From positions 1 through 64,000 of the forward strand of contig CAVOWP010000029.1 in NCBI GenBank assembly GCA_963700185.1: DNA of 64,000 nt, given 5' to 3'. Below, one piece after another: positions 40,566-49,962 of this stretch. The position numbers and the translations under genes were made by a program. The stretch is from AP-15 sp963700185. GTDB lineage: Bacteria > Pseudomonadota > Alphaproteobacteria > ATCC43930 > CGMCC-115725. The notes under the pieces were generated by a model. That model was not told the DNA's origin and searched no databases. It saw nothing but the letters and a program-made list of their open reading frames with translations. Position 1 is the stretch's first letter. Every line of letters starts with the position of its first letter.

Positions 40566-41183
40566 ATGGAAAAGCACTGCGACGAGCGCATTCTGTTCTT
40601 GTTCCGGCACGGCGAGACCGACTGGAACCGCGACGGGCGGCTGCAGGGGCACACGGATACGCCGCTCAATGCCACGGGCCTCGCGCAAGCGCAGGCATTG
40701 GCCGAGAGCTTGCGCCCACATCGGCTCGATGCGGTCCTGTCGAGCGATCTGGCGCGCGCCCAAACGACCGCGCAGATCGTCGCCGAGGCATTGCGGGTGC
40801 CGCTTTTCATTGAAGCGGGGTTGCGCGAGACCGATGTCGGCTTGGCCGAGGGCCTCCTGTGGGCGGACGCCAAGACGCGCTTTGGCGAGGGTCTGACCGA
40901 GCGCTGGTACTCCGATGGCGATGTCGCCTTCCCCGGCGGCGAGACCGGCATCGCGACCCACACGCGCGGGCTCGCCGGCTTGCGGCGCTTTACTGCGGCG
41001 CAACCCTTCCGGCGGGTCGGCGTCTCTACTCACGGCGCGATGGTGCGTCAGCTGATGAAGCACGCGTTGCCGCCGGGCAGCCCGCCAATGCCGGTTCGCA
41101 ATACCACGCTCTTCGTGGTCCGGTACGAGCCGGCCAGTGACCGGCTGATCGTCGTCGAGAGGGAAGAGCTCGAACTCCGCTGA
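40566..41183 (+). CDS. Histidine phosphatase-superfamily protein (phosphoglycerate mutase-like)
   Basis: A 205-residue protein with the phospho-His motif LFRHGETDWN (14-23), GRLQGHTDTPLNATGLAQAQ, SSDLARAQTTAQI, and the second catalytic His in GVSTHGAMVRQL. These features define the cofactor-dependent phosphatase / mutase superfamily; the short length fits broad-specificity phosphatases such as CobC-like or GpmB-like proteins. It is divergent from the decarboxylase genes, separated by 43 bp. Confidence 0.85.
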   Translation: MEKHCDERILFLFRHGETDWNRDGRLQGHTDTPLNATGLAQAQALAESLRPHRLDAVLSSDLARAQTTAQIVAEALRVPLFIEAGLRETDVGLAEGLLWADAKTRFGEGLTERWYSDGDVAFPGGETGIATHTRGLAGLRRFTAAQPFRRVGVSTHGAMVRQLMKHALPPGSPPMPVRNTTLFVVRYEPASDRLIVVEREELELR

Positions 41184-41187
41184 CTGG

Positions 41188-42093
41188 CTAATAAGGCCGG
41201 TCGCCTCTGATCTGCGAGCGGTGCATCAGCCGCCGGCTGTTCGGGTCGAACTCGTCGCGGCGGTGCATGACGCAGCGATTGTCCCACAAGACGAGGTCTC
41301 CGACCCGCCATTGCTGGTACCAGCTCAGCTCGGGGCGCGCCGCATGCGCCCACAGCGCATCGAGCAGCCGCTCACTGTCTTCGAGCTCGAGGCCCAGGAT
41401 GTACGCATTGCGCCGGCGTCCGAGAAACAGCGCCCTGCGGCCGGTGACCGGGTGGGTACGGATGATCGGGTGGTCGGCCCCCGGCGCCTGCCGCGGGTCG
41501 GTCACCTCACTCAACCCGCGCCGCAGCTCGCCGGCGCTGTTGTAGGTGGCATCGTGCCGGCAGAGCCGGCCTTCGACCTGCTGCCGCAGCTCATCGGGCA
41601 TGGTTTCGTAGGCGAGATACATGTTGGCAAAGCCGGTGTCGCCGCCCGAGGGCGGTACCTCGAGCGCGTAGAGCGCACTGGCGCAGGGAGGCTCCGAATT
41701 GTACGACATGTCGGTGTGCCAGATCGACTCGTAGGCGCCGAGCGCGCCGATTGCCTTGCCGTTCTCGACGATATTTGAAATCACCGAGATATAACGGCGC
41801 CCCTCCTCGGCCGATTCGACATAGCGGTCTTCGCCCGGGATCTTTACGCGCGAGGCGGCGATGACCGGCGCCCAATCGAGTTCGCCGAAATGCGCACTGA
41901 ACCGCATCAGCTGGTCGTCGTCGAGCCGCTGGCCACGAAACCGCAACACGAGGTGATCGGCCCATGCCTGCTTGATGGCGTCGACCGCGTGCGGGGAGAG
42001 TTCCCGCGCCAGGTCGACCCCTTCGATGTCAGCGCCGAGCGCTGCGCCCGTTGGCTTTACCTCGATCCTCTGCCGCTCCAACACCGCCGCCAT
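41188..42093 (-). CDS. TauD/TfdA-family Fe(II)/2-oxoglutarate dioxygenase
   Basis: A 301-residue protein: GADIEGVDLARELSPHAVDA, metal ligands in IWHTDMS (His126, Asp128), the family's Thr in HPVTGRRALFLGR, and the distal His with 2OG-binding Arg in WDNRCVMHRRDEF. Substrates of the family include taurine, 2,4-D and other sulfonates or carboxylates. GGAGGAAACGG precedes the ATG at 42093. It converges on the phosphatase and follows the MaoC gene on the same strand by 37 bp. Confidence 0.85.
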   Translation of the reverse strand: MAAVLERQRIEVKPTGAALGADIEGVDLARELSPHAVDAIKQAWADHLVLRFRGQRLDDDQLMRFSAHFGELDWAPVIAASRVKIPGEDRYVESAEEGRRYISVISNIVENGKAIGALGAYESIWHTDMSYNSEPPCASALYALEVPPSGGDTGFANMYLAYETMPDELRQQVEGRLCRHDATYNSAGELRRGLSEVTDPRQAPGADHPIIRTHPVTGRRALFLGRRRNAYILGLELEDSERLLDALWAHAARPELSWYQQWRVGDLVLWDNRCVMHRRDEFDPNSRRLMHRSQIRGDRPY

Positions 42094-42130
42094 TTCCGTT
42101 TCCTCCAGCTCAAAGTCCAAAATCAGCTCG

Positions 42131-42598
42131 TCAATCGAATTGCATGCTGATGGTTTCGGCGACGAGGGCAGGGCGCGCGGCGCCCTCGACCTCAATCGTG
42201 TTCTCCGAGGTGATGCGCACGCCGCCATCGACCGGCTCGACCGATTTGATTTTCTGCCGCAGCCGAATGCGCGAGCCGGCCGGCACTTGCCCAGTAAAGC
42301 GGACCCGGTTGGATCCGTAGTTTAATCCGCGCGAGCGGTGCTTGACCCGATAGAGGGTCTGGCCGAGGCGCGGCACCAGCGACAATGTCAGATAGCCGTG
42401 CGCGATCGTCTTGCCGCCGGGCATCTCGCGCTTGGCGCGCTCGACATCGACATGGATCCATTGGTGGTCGCCAGTGGCGTCGGCGAATTTATCGATCAGC
42501 GCCTGATCGACGGTAAACCAATCGCTGACGCCGATTTCCTTGTCGACATACTGCGCAAGGTCGGCCGGCCGCTCGAGTTCGATCATCGTTTGTCCCAT
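42131..42598 (-). CDS. MaoC-like (R)-hydratase
   Basis: A 155-residue single hot-dog-fold hydratase: FTVDQALIDKFADATGDHQW with the catalytic Asp and His (ATGDHQWIHVD), GGKTIAHGYLTLSLVPRL, and GLNYGSNRVRFTGQVPAGSR. It hydrates trans-2-enoyl-CoA. The start ATG 42598 is preferred but ATG 42586 is possible. It is paired with the TauD-type gene. Confidence 0.8.
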   Translation of the reverse strand: MGQTMIELERPADLAQYVDKEIGVSDWFTVDQALIDKFADATGDHQWIHVDVERAKREMPGGKTIAHGYLTLSLVPRLGQTLYRVKHRSRGLNYGSNRVRFTGQVPAGSRIRLRQKIKSVEPVDGGVRITSENTIEVEGAARPALVAETISMQFD

Positions 42599-42767
42599 TC
42601 TTTTATCTGTCGCAAATCGTCTAGCCGATTTATGGCCGCCTGGGAAAGGCGCCAGGAACCGCTGCCCGCTTTGCGCGCATGCGGTCGACCAGGAACTCGC
42701 TGAGCGCAAGGAAGAGTTGATGTCGGAAATGAGCGCATAAAACGAAACATCATAAATTGTCATTGCG

Positions 42768-42846
42768 AGCGCAGCCAAGCAACCTAGCACCTGTCGAGCC
42801 TCTTAAGGCACAAGATTGCCTCGTCGCCTCCGGCTCCTCGCAATGA
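42768..42846. repeat. Dispersed palindromic repeat (CATTGCGAGCG...GCTCCTCGCAATG)
   Basis: Arms CATTGCGAGCGCAGCCAAGC and, inverted, GCCTCGTCGCCTCCGGCTCCTCGCAATG, with about 30 bp between. The same family forms a pair at 49883-49962. Intergenic; no coding support. Confidence 0.8.
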
Positions 42847-42880
42847 GAGGACGTCAATCGAAATCTACTCTAATTACAAG

Positions 42881-42911
42881 AAAAGCCCTGCCTGCATTTG
42901 GCGGGGCTTTT
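42881..42911. terminator. Bidirectional hairpin terminator
   Basis: AAAAGCCC (42881-42888) and GGGCTTTT (42904-42911) form an 8-bp stem extended by TGCC/GGCG-type pairs around a TGCATTT loop. A-run on the left and T-run on the right give a factor-independent terminator on either strand. Confidence 0.8.
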
Positions 42912-43029
42912 CGTTCCGCCAAAGGAACCCGCAACGCCGGGTCCCGTTTTGGGCGCATCCTCTTTTGCAATTGGATGATGCAATGACAACCGATCCGAAA
43001 ACCGCCGGCCTGACCCCTCCGCCAGCTCG

Positions 43030-43205
43030 CCAACTACGGCGACCCGATGGCGCCCGGCAAGGTCGAGCATTTCGGCGAGAACACACCGCTCAAAGGTCCG
43101 GGCCAGCCGGCCGAGCTCGCCCCGCCTACGTCCTGCTCGCCTTCGAACGGCAGCTACATATCCGGTGCGATGATCCCGGTGACTGCCGGCCGCCCGATGC
43201 TGTAG
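43030..43205 (+). pseudogene. C-terminal remnant of a short-chain dehydrogenase
   Basis: The sequence gives YGDPMAPGKVEHFGENTPLK, GPGQPAELA, and after small shifts SYISGAMIPVT-GRPML before a stop at 43203. This is the C-terminus of YghA/general-stress-type SDRs (F-G-x-x-T-P-x-x-R-P-G-Q-P-x-E-L-A). The Rossmann fold and Ser-Tyr-Lys triad are missing and one or two frameshifts interrupt the rest. Confidence 0.7.
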
Positions 43206-43210
43206 GCGGT

Positions 43211-43600
43211 TTACAGCAGGTCGCGCAGCATTGCGACGAGCGGCTTGTCGGCCGGCGGCATCGGGTAGTCGCTGAGCCGGGCCGGGCGCACCCAGGCGAA
43301 GCGCTGCCCTTCGCGGGCGGCAGGAATGCCCGACCATTTGCGGCAGACATAGAGCGGCATCAGCAGATGGAAGTCGGGGTAGGAGTGGGATGCGAAGGTG
43401 AACGGCGCGAGGCAGCTCGCCGTGACGTCGATCCCGAGCTCCTCGGCGAGCTCACGGATCAATGCCGTCTCCGGCGTTTCGCCCAGGTCGACCTTGCCGC
43501 CCGGAAACTCCCACAGCCCAGCCATGGGCTTGCCTGCCGGACGCTGGGCGAGCAATACCCGCCCGTCGGCGTCGACGAGCGCCACCGCCGAGACGAGCAC
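43211..43600 (-). CDS. MutT-type Nudix hydrolase
   Basis: A 129-residue Nudix protein with the box GKVDLGETPETALIRELAEE plus LGID (Glu residues of the R-E-x2-E-E core in place). Such proteins hydrolyse oxidised or non-canonical nucleoside triphosphates. I place the start at the GTG at 43600, because the ATG at 43681 would add 27 residues encoded by the palindromic repeat and overlap argJ; the longer form cannot be excluded. It follows argJ on the same strand. Confidence 0.8.
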   Translation of the reverse strand: MLVSAVALVDADGRVLLAQRPAGKPMAGLWEFPGGKVDLGETPETALIRELAEELGIDVTASCLAPFTFASHSYPDFHLLMPLYVCRKWSGIPAAREGQRFAWVRPARLSDYPMPPADKPLVAMLRDLL

Positions 43601-43607
43601 GATGCGA

Positions 43608-43660
43608 AGGCCCCCACCGCTCCCCTCCCCCGGGTGCGGGGGAGGGTTAGGGTGGGGGCC
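43608..43660. repeat. Palindromic repeat (CCCCCACC...CCCGGGTGCGGGGG...GGTGGGGG)
   Basis: GGCCCCCACCGCTCCCCTCC and its inverted partner GGGGGAGGGTTAGGGTGGGG-GCC form a long hairpin between argJ and the Nudix gene. Related to the repeats at 10075 and 44930. Confidence 0.8.
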
Positions 43661-43661
43661 T

Positions 43662-44892
43662 TCAGCTGCGGTAGCTGGCATTGATGTCGATATAGCGATG
43701 GGTCAGGTCACAGGTCCACACCGTCGCCTTGCCGCGGCCGATGCCGAGATCGACGTCGATCGTGATCTCGCGGGACTTCATGTACTCGGCGACAGGCGCC
43801 TCGTCATAATCGGGCACCGGGCCGCCCTCGGCTGCGATCTGAATACCGCCGATCGAGATCGACAATCGGCTTTGATCCACCTTCTCTCCAGCCCTGCCGA
43901 CCGCCATGACGATGCGACCCCAGTTGGGGTCGCCTGCAGAAAGAGCCGTCTTGACCAACGGCGAGTTGCCGATGGTGAGCCCGATGCGGCGCGCCGCCCG
44001 TGCTGTCGCGGCCCCGGTCACCTCGATCGTGACGAATTTCCCTGCGCCCTCACCGTCGCGCACGATCTGCTGGGCGAGATCGATCATGACCGCATCGAGC
44101 GCCCGGCGAAAATCCCCGAGCCGCCGATCGGCCGGGCTCACCACCGGCCGATGCGAGCGCCTGCTGAGTGGCGCAGAGCAGCACCGTGTCGCTGGTCGAA
44201 GTGTCGCCATCCACCGTGATCGAATTGAACGAGCGATCGGCTGAAGCGGCGAGCAGCGGCTGCAGCACTGCGGGGGGCAACGCCGCGTCGGTGAAGACAT
44301 AGGCGAGCATCGTCGCCATATCGGGCGCGATCATGCCGGAGCCCTTGGCAAAGCCGTTGAGACGGACTTCGACCCCGTCGATATTTGCGGTCGCGGTGGC
44401 TCCTTTGGGAAAGGTGTCGGTCGTCATGATGGCGCGTGCCGCCGGCTCCCAACTCTCGGCCGAAAGCAACGGGATGACCTGCGGCAACGCCGCGATGATT
44501 TTTTCCGCAGGCAGCGGCTCGCCGATCACGCCGGTCGATGAGATGAACACCTCCTTGGGGTCGCAGCTCAACAGTCGCGCCGTCGCCGCAGCCGTGGTCT
44601 CGACGACTTCCTTTCCGGCGCGGCCGGTGAACGTATTGGAATTCCCGGAATTGACGACGATGCCGCGCACCTTGCCGCCCGGCAGGCAGTCGCGGCACCA
44701 CACGACCGGCGCGCCCGCGGTCAGCGAGCGCGTGAAGACGCCGGCGATCGCGCTGTCCGGCGCCAGCTCCGCCAGCATCAGATCGTCTCGCCCGGTATAG
44801 CGGATCCCGCAGGCGAAGGCCGCGAGGCGCACTCCGGCGATCGGCGCCAGCTCAGGAAAGCACTCCGGGGCCAGGGGGGAAACGGCACTCAT
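43662..44892 (-). pseudogene. argJ: Bifunctional ornithine acetyltransferase / N-acetylglutamate synthase, one frameshift
   Basis: From the ATG at 44892 the frame covers GVRLAAFACGIRYTGRDDLM, NSGNSNTFTGRAGKEVVE, and the self-cleavage region KGSGMIAPDMATMLAY, where cleavage before the Thr makes the active beta chain. At about 44145 homology changes frame to VSPADRRLGDFRRALDAVMI, GEGAGKFVTIEVTGAATARA, SPLVKTALSAGDPNWGRI and the end DLTHRYIDINASYRS. Joined length about 410 residues is normal. ArgJ recycles acetyl groups in arginine synthesis. With only one indel in an otherwise conserved gene, a consensus error is likely. Confidence 0.9.
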
Positions 44893-44929
44893 CCCTCGCT
44901 TCCAGAGCAGGATGCGCCATTCCGCAATG

Positions 44930-45072
44930 CAGAGAGCGCCCCTCTCCGCCCTTCAGGGGGGAGAGGGAGGGGCCCGCGAAGCGGGAGGGTGAGGTGGGCG
45001 GCGCCACGAAATGGCACGTCGGCGCCCCTCACCCTGCCCTCTCCCCCCGGCCCGCGGGGGAGAGGGTAAGAT
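44930..45072. repeat. Cluster of G/C palindromic repeats
   Basis: Contains GCCCCTCTCCGCCC...GGGGGGAGAGGGAGGGGCCC, then CGGGAGGGTGAGGTGGG, and inverted CCTCACCCTGCCCTCTCCCC...GGGGGAGAGGG. It lies between argJ and the ppiC-like gene and belongs with the repeats at 10075 and 43608. Confidence 0.8.
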
Positions 45073-45108
45073 TCTGCGTGATTTGAGACGGACGGGCGGC
45101 GCACGAGC

Positions 45109-46021
45109 TTACTTCGCGGTGGATGGGAGCGGCTTACCGTCGAGGCCGTAAGTCTCGACCTTGGCGGAGGAGCGCAGCTCTTTCAGTTTCGCGTCGACGA
45201 CGTCGTGCGCCACCAGTTGGCTGACCTCCTTACGCGCTTCGTCAAAGCTCGGCGGAGTGCTGACGCGATGGTCTTCGACCTTGATGACATGCCAGCCGAA
45301 CTCGGTCTTCACCGGCGTCTTGGTGTATTGGCCGGGGGGCAAGGCAAAGGCCGCGTCGGCGAACTCCTTCACCATGTCGTCATGGCCGAAATAGCCGAGA
45401 TCGCCACCCGATTTGCCGCCGGGGTCGGTCGAATCCTTCTTGGCGAGCTCGGCGAAATCGGCTCCTTTGTCCAGCTCGGCGATGATCGCATTCGCCTCGG
45501 CCTCGGTCTTGACCAGGATGTGCCGGGCGTGCACCTCTTCGTGCCCCGCCTTCTCCTTGGCAAAGGTCTGGTAGCGCGCCTTGAGCTGGTCCTCGGTCTC
45601 GGCATCCTTGATCGCCTTGTTGAGGTAGGCTTCCTGGATCAGGCGATCCTCATAGCGCTTCAGGCGGAGCTGCACCTCGGGATCCTGGTCGAGGTGATCC
45701 TTGCGGCCGGCCTCGGTGATCAGCATGCCGTCGACGAGCCGGTCGAGCAGCATCGGATAGATCTGGGCGAGCGGCATTTTTTGGACCTGCGGCGGCAGAC
45801 TCTGTTGCGCCGCCTCTACATCCGAAAGGTGCAGCTCGGTTCCGTCGACACGCGCCACGACCGTGCTGCCCGGCGGCATCGGATGTCGGCATCGTGGCGG
45901 CGGGGTTCGGCTGAGGCGCCGGCCGGTCGGCTGCCAGCAAGACGCCACCGCCGGCGACCGCAGCAGCGAGCCCGGCGGCACAGATCAAGCCGAGCGGAGT
46001 TATCGAGAGACGAGGATGCAT
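45109..46021 (-). pseudogene. Periplasmic parvulin-type peptidyl-prolyl isomerase, frameshift near the 5' end
   Basis: ATG 46021 begins a signal peptide or anchor (MHPRLSITPLGLICAAGLAA...GGGVLLAA). Near 45870-45895 one base disturbs the frame; the other frame continues PPGSTVVARVDGTELHLSDV (SurA-N-like) and the parvulin domain EVHARHILVKTEAEANAIIA, DSTDPGGKSGGDLGYFGHDD, FGWHVIKVEDHR. The protein of about 300 residues is a PpiC/SurA-like foldase located divergently to secA, a common arrangement in alphaproteobacteria. Confidence 0.85.
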
Positions 46022-46245
46022 CGCAGTACCTATAATGAGGAGCCGCCGCTGCACTCCAGCGGCGCAGATAGATGAATGCACATCGGTAGCACGCAAACAA
46101 GGCAGCGAAAGGGCGAAGTCGCACGTGAGCCGGATAAAACCCCCGGGGAACGGCTCGAATTGACATGCCTTAGCCGCCCGCCTATCTCTCGTTTGGTCGC
46201 CGTGCGAAGTTATCCGGCCTCTTTTTCCCATTTTTCGAGGGTCCC

Positions 46246-48973
46246 ATGCTTGGTGCCTTAGCCCGGCGCCTGTTCGGCTCCGCCAATGACCGTTACGTCA
46301 AGAGCCTGGGGCCGATCGTCTCCGCCATCAACGAATTGGAGCCGCAGCTCGAAGCGATGTCCGATGACGAGCTGCGCGCGCGGACCCAGCAGTTCAAGCA
46401 ACAGCTCGCCGACGGGACCGAGCTCGACGACATCCTGATCGACGCTTTCGCGACCGTGCGGGAAGCGTCGAAGCGCACCCTCGGGCAGCGTCATTTCGAT
46501 GTGCAGCTGATGGGCGGCATCGTATTGCATCGCGGCATGATCGCCGAGATGAAGACCGGCGAAGGCAAGACGTTGGTCGCGACCCTCCCCGTTTATCTCA
46601 ATGCGTTGACCGGCAACGGAGTGCACGTCGTCACGGTCAACGATTATCTCGCCCGCCGCGACGCCGAGTGGATGGGCCAGATCTATCGTTTTCTCGGCCT
46701 GACCGTCGGCGTCATCGTCCACGACCTCGACGACATGCAGCGGAAGGAGGCCTATCTCTGCGACGTCACCTACGGCACCAACAACGAGCTCGGCTTCGAC
46801 TATCTGCGCGACAACATGAAGTTCCGGCTCGAGGACATGGTCCATCGGCCGTTCCATTATGCGATCGTCGACGAGGTCGATTCGATCCTGATCGACGAGG
46901 CGCGCACGCCGCTGATCATCTCCGGCCCGACCGAAGACAATTCCGAGCTCTACATGCGGGTCGACAAGCTGATCCCGGCGCTCGAAGGCGGCGATTACGA
47001 GAAGGACGAAAAGCAGCGCACGGTGGCGCTGACCGAATCGGGGGTCGAGAAGATCGAGGGGCTGCTGCGCCAATACGGCCTGATGACGACCGGTTCGCTG
47101 TACGACATCGAAAATGTCGGGCTGGTCCACCACGTCAATCAGGCGTTGCGCGCGCACAAGCTCTTTGCCCGCGACACCGATTACATCAGCAAGGACGACA
47201 AGATCATCATCATCGACGAGTTCACCGGCCGCATGATGGAAGGCCGGCGCTACTCGGAGGGGCTGCACCAGGCGCTGGAGGCCAAGGAAGGCGTCACCGT
47301 CCAGAACGAGAACCAAACTCTGGCCTCGATCACCTTCCAAAACTATTTCCGGCTCTATCCGAAGCTCGCCGGCATGACCGGCACGGCGATGACCGAAGCC
47401 CAGGAGTTCAGCGACATCTACAAGCTCGATGTCATCGAGATCCCGACCAACGAGCCGTGCATCCGCGACGATACGGATGACGAGGTCTACCGCACGACGC
47501 GCGAGAAGTACGACGCGATCGTGCAGCACGTGCTGGAGTGTCAGGAGAAGAAGCAGCCGATGCTGATCGGCACCGTCAGCATCGAGAAATCCGAGGCGTT
47601 GTCGGCGCTCTTCAAGAAGCACAAGATCCCGCACAATGTGCTGAACGCCCGCTATCACGAGCAGGAAGCCCATATCATCGCCCAGGCCGGCCGGCCCGGC
47701 ACCGTGACGATCGCCACGAACATGGCGGGCCGCGGCACCGATATTCAGCTCGGCGGCAATCTCGAAATGCGGCTACGGACCGATCTGGCGCTGATCGAGG
47801 ATGGCGCCCAGCGCGAGACGCGCGCGAGCGGAATCCGCAGCGAAATCGCAGACGGCGCACGAGGAAGTGGTCGGCGCCGGCGGACTCTTTGTCGTCGGCA
47901 GCGAGCGGCACGAGAGCCGGCGCATCGACAACCAGTTGCGCGGCCGCTCGGGCCGTCAGGGCGACCCCGGCGCCTCCAAATTCTTTGTTTCGCTCGAAGA
48001 CGATCTGATGCGGATCTTCGGCTCCGAGCGGATGGATTCGATGCTGCAGCGCCTCGGGCTCAAGGAAGGCGAGGCGATCATCCACCCTTGGGTCAACAAG
48101 GCCCTCGCCAAGGCGCAGCAGAAGGTCGAGGCGCGCAACTACGACATCAGAAAGCAGCTCCTCAAATACGACGACGTGATGAACGACCAGCGCAAGGTCG
48201 TCTACGAGCAGCGCCGCGAGATCATGAATGCCCGCGACGTCGCTTCGACGATCACCGACATGCGCAATGAGACGATCGAGGAGATGGTCGCGCTGGCGAT
48301 CCCGGAGAATTCGCTGGCCGAGCAGTGGGACACCCCGGCGCTGCACGCCGAATGCCTGCGGCTCCTCGCTCTCGACCTGCCGCTCGCCGAATGGGCCAAG
48401 GAGGAAGGGATCACGGGCGACGAGGTGCGCGAGCGCATCACCGCCGCCGCGGACCGCAAGATGGCCGAGAAATCGGCGAATTACGGCCCCGATCTGATGC
48501 GGATGGCCGAGAAGAGCCTGTTATTGCAGCTGTTGGACCAGACCTGGAAAGACCATCTCCTGTCGCTCGATCACCTGCGGCAGGGGATCAACCTGCGCGC
48601 CTATGCGCAGCGCGATCCGTTGAACGAATACAAGCGCGAGGCCTTCGAATTGTTCGAGGCGATGCTGGCCAATCTGCGCCAGCACATCACCTCGGTGCTG
48701 TCGCATGTCGAGTTGCGGGTGCAGCCCGAGCCGGCCTACGCAATGGCCGGCGGCGAGCCCGAGGAGGCGATGGCCGAGGAGCGCGCCACCGGCACGACCG
48801 GCCGCCCGATCCCGGCACCCCGCACCCAGCGCCGCACCGGCTCCGGCAACGGCGCCGACCGCGGCGGCCCACGCCCCGCCGGCCCCCGCGCCCCCTGGGC
48901 CGGCACCCCCCGCAACGCCCCCTGCCCCTGCGGCTCCGGCAAGAAATTCAAACACTGCCACGGCCGCGTCTAA
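46246..48973 (+). pseudogene. secA: Preprotein translocase ATPase SecA, one apparent frameshift
   Basis: From ATG 46246 the first frame holds the N-terminal DEAD motor: Walker A MKTGEGKTLVATLP, DEVDSILIDEARTPLIISGP, the preprotein cross-linking domain, and motor 2 with TNMAGRGTDIQLGGNLEM. At about 47854 an apparent extra G (GACGGCGC instead of GACGCGC) shifts the frame; the other frame continues AGGLFVVGSERHESRRIDNQ, LRGRSGRQGDPG, the scaffold, and the zinc-binding end CPCGSGKKFKHCHGRV. Restored length is about 908 residues. SecA is essential and no second copy is visible, so a sequence error is the simplest explanation. Confidence 0.95.
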
Positions 48974-49050
48974 CCTCGTTCTGTCTATTCCTTAGCCCAT
49001 AGTTTTCGATCAAATCGCTTTCCTTCGCTCCGTGCCAAAGCTCCGGGGTT

Positions 49051-49344
49051 TCACCGATTTTCTCCCAGCGCGCGCAAAACAGCATCGGGCTCGCGCTCGA
49101 TCACGCGAAGAAAGGCGCGTGCAGCGCCGTCGGGGCGGCGGCGGCCCTGCTCCCAATTCTGCAGCGCATCCAGCTTGAAACCGAAGCGCGTAGCGAACTC
49201 GCCTTGTGAGAGGCCGAGCCGCGTCCGTATCGCGACCACATCTGTCTCCTCGGGCACGTGAGCAACAAAGCCGTCTCGCGCACCCCTCGCATAGGCCAAG
49301 GACTGATTCGCACCTCTGAGGATGCTTTGCCCTGACTTCGACAT
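49051..49344 (-). CDS. Xre-family antitoxin (NadS/HigA2-like)
   Basis: A 97-residue protein with a helix-turn-helix at about residues 40-65 (RTRLGLSQGEFATRFGFKLD, ALQNWEQGRRRP), the classic form of antitoxins paired with RelE-like HigB2 toxins. It starts 2 bp after the toxin stop, so the pair is co-translated, toxin first. It should neutralise the toxin and repress the operon. Confidence 0.9.
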   Translation of the reverse strand: MSKSGQSILRGANQSLAYARGARDGFVAHVPEETDVVAIRTRLGLSQGEFATRFGFKLDALQNWEQGRRRPDGAARAFLRVIEREPDAVLRALGENR

Positions 49345-49345
49345 C

Positions 49346-49711
49346 TCAGTCCACTCCCTTCCGATACTCCACGGCCAGGCTGGCCAGCACTTCTCGTAAC
49401 TCGTTCCGCTCCGCTTTCGTCAAATTCGCTCGTTCACCCTTCGCAAAGACTGCCATCAGAAAAACCGGCAAGTCCGGGCCGCCGTAATAGGTAATTACTC
49501 GCGCGCCGCCCCGCCTGCCCTTGCCCTTGGCGCCCCAGCGCAGCTTGCGGGCACCACCCGTTCCCGACATCAGCTCGCCAGCGTTGGGGGTCGCCGCAAG
49601 GAAGTCGATCAGCTTCGCATGTTCGGTGTCCGTCAGCACCCGCCTTGCGCCGGTCACGAACTCGGTGTTTCGACGACCGTCTGCAAAGGGTGGATCACGT
49701 CGCCTAAACAT
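49346..49711 (-). CDS. RelE/HigB2-type toxin
   Basis: A 121-residue RelE-fold protein: TEFVTGARRVLTDTEHAKLI, DFLAATPNAGELMSGTGGAR, KLRWGAKGKGRRGGARVITY, VFLMAVFAKGERANLTKAER. The basic core (K-L-R-W, R-V-I-Y-Y) is the surface such toxins use to cut mRNA. ATG 49711 is preferred; the frame upstream of it runs into the secA relic. Unlike the 3-5 kb toxins, this pair is intact. Confidence 0.85.
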   Translation of the reverse strand: MFRRRDPPFADGRRNTEFVTGARRVLTDTEHAKLIDFLAATPNAGELMSGTGGARKLRWGAKGKGRRGGARVITYYGGPDLPVFLMAVFAKGERANLTKAERNELREVLASLAVEYRKGVD

Positions 49712-49757
49712 ACGCCATTGGCGGATAATTACAAGCGCGCTCAGGGCACGCGTATTA

Positions 49758-49856
49758 GTCGGCAGTAAGCGGCACGAGAGCCGGCGCATTGACAACCAGC
49801 CGCGCGGCCGGTCGGGCGGCTCCGGCAAGAAATTCAAGCACTGCCACGGCCGCGTG
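49758..49856 (+). pseudogene. secA relic: internal and C-terminal pieces fused
   Basis: Bases 49758-49817 match secA 47892-47953 (RHESRRIDNQ-RGRSG) with a few substitutions, and bases 49818-49856 match secA 48930-48969 (GSGKKFKHCHGRV). About 980 bp between these points are missing. The junction lies in similar GGGC/CGGC runs. It is a partial duplication of secA followed by deletion, now separated from the real secA by the toxin-antitoxin pair. Confidence 0.85.
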
Positions 49857-49882
49857 CAAGCGCCCGACTTTCGGGGGCGCGA

Positions 49883-49962
49883 GATTGCTTCGTCGCTGCG
49901 CTCCTCGCAATGACGGTGGGCGCGTCATTGCGAGCGCAGCGAAGCAATCTTGTCTGTGGGTG
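49883..49962. repeat. Dispersed palindromic repeat, second copy
   Basis: GATTGCTTCGTCGCTGCGCT followed by CCTCGCAATGA, then inverted TCATTGCGAGCGCAGCGAAG plus CAATC, 15 bp apart. Same family as 42768-42846. Confidence 0.85.

Noticed and set aside
43601..43681. N-terminal extension of the Nudix protein
   Set aside because: Its residues (HPNPPPHPGEGSGGG) are the translation of the palindromic repeat and overlap argJ; a start at the GTG at 43600 is preferred.
46258..47673. 471-codon open frame opposite secA
   Set aside because: Shadow of secA; a Val/Asp-rich translation typical of the complement of high-GC genes.
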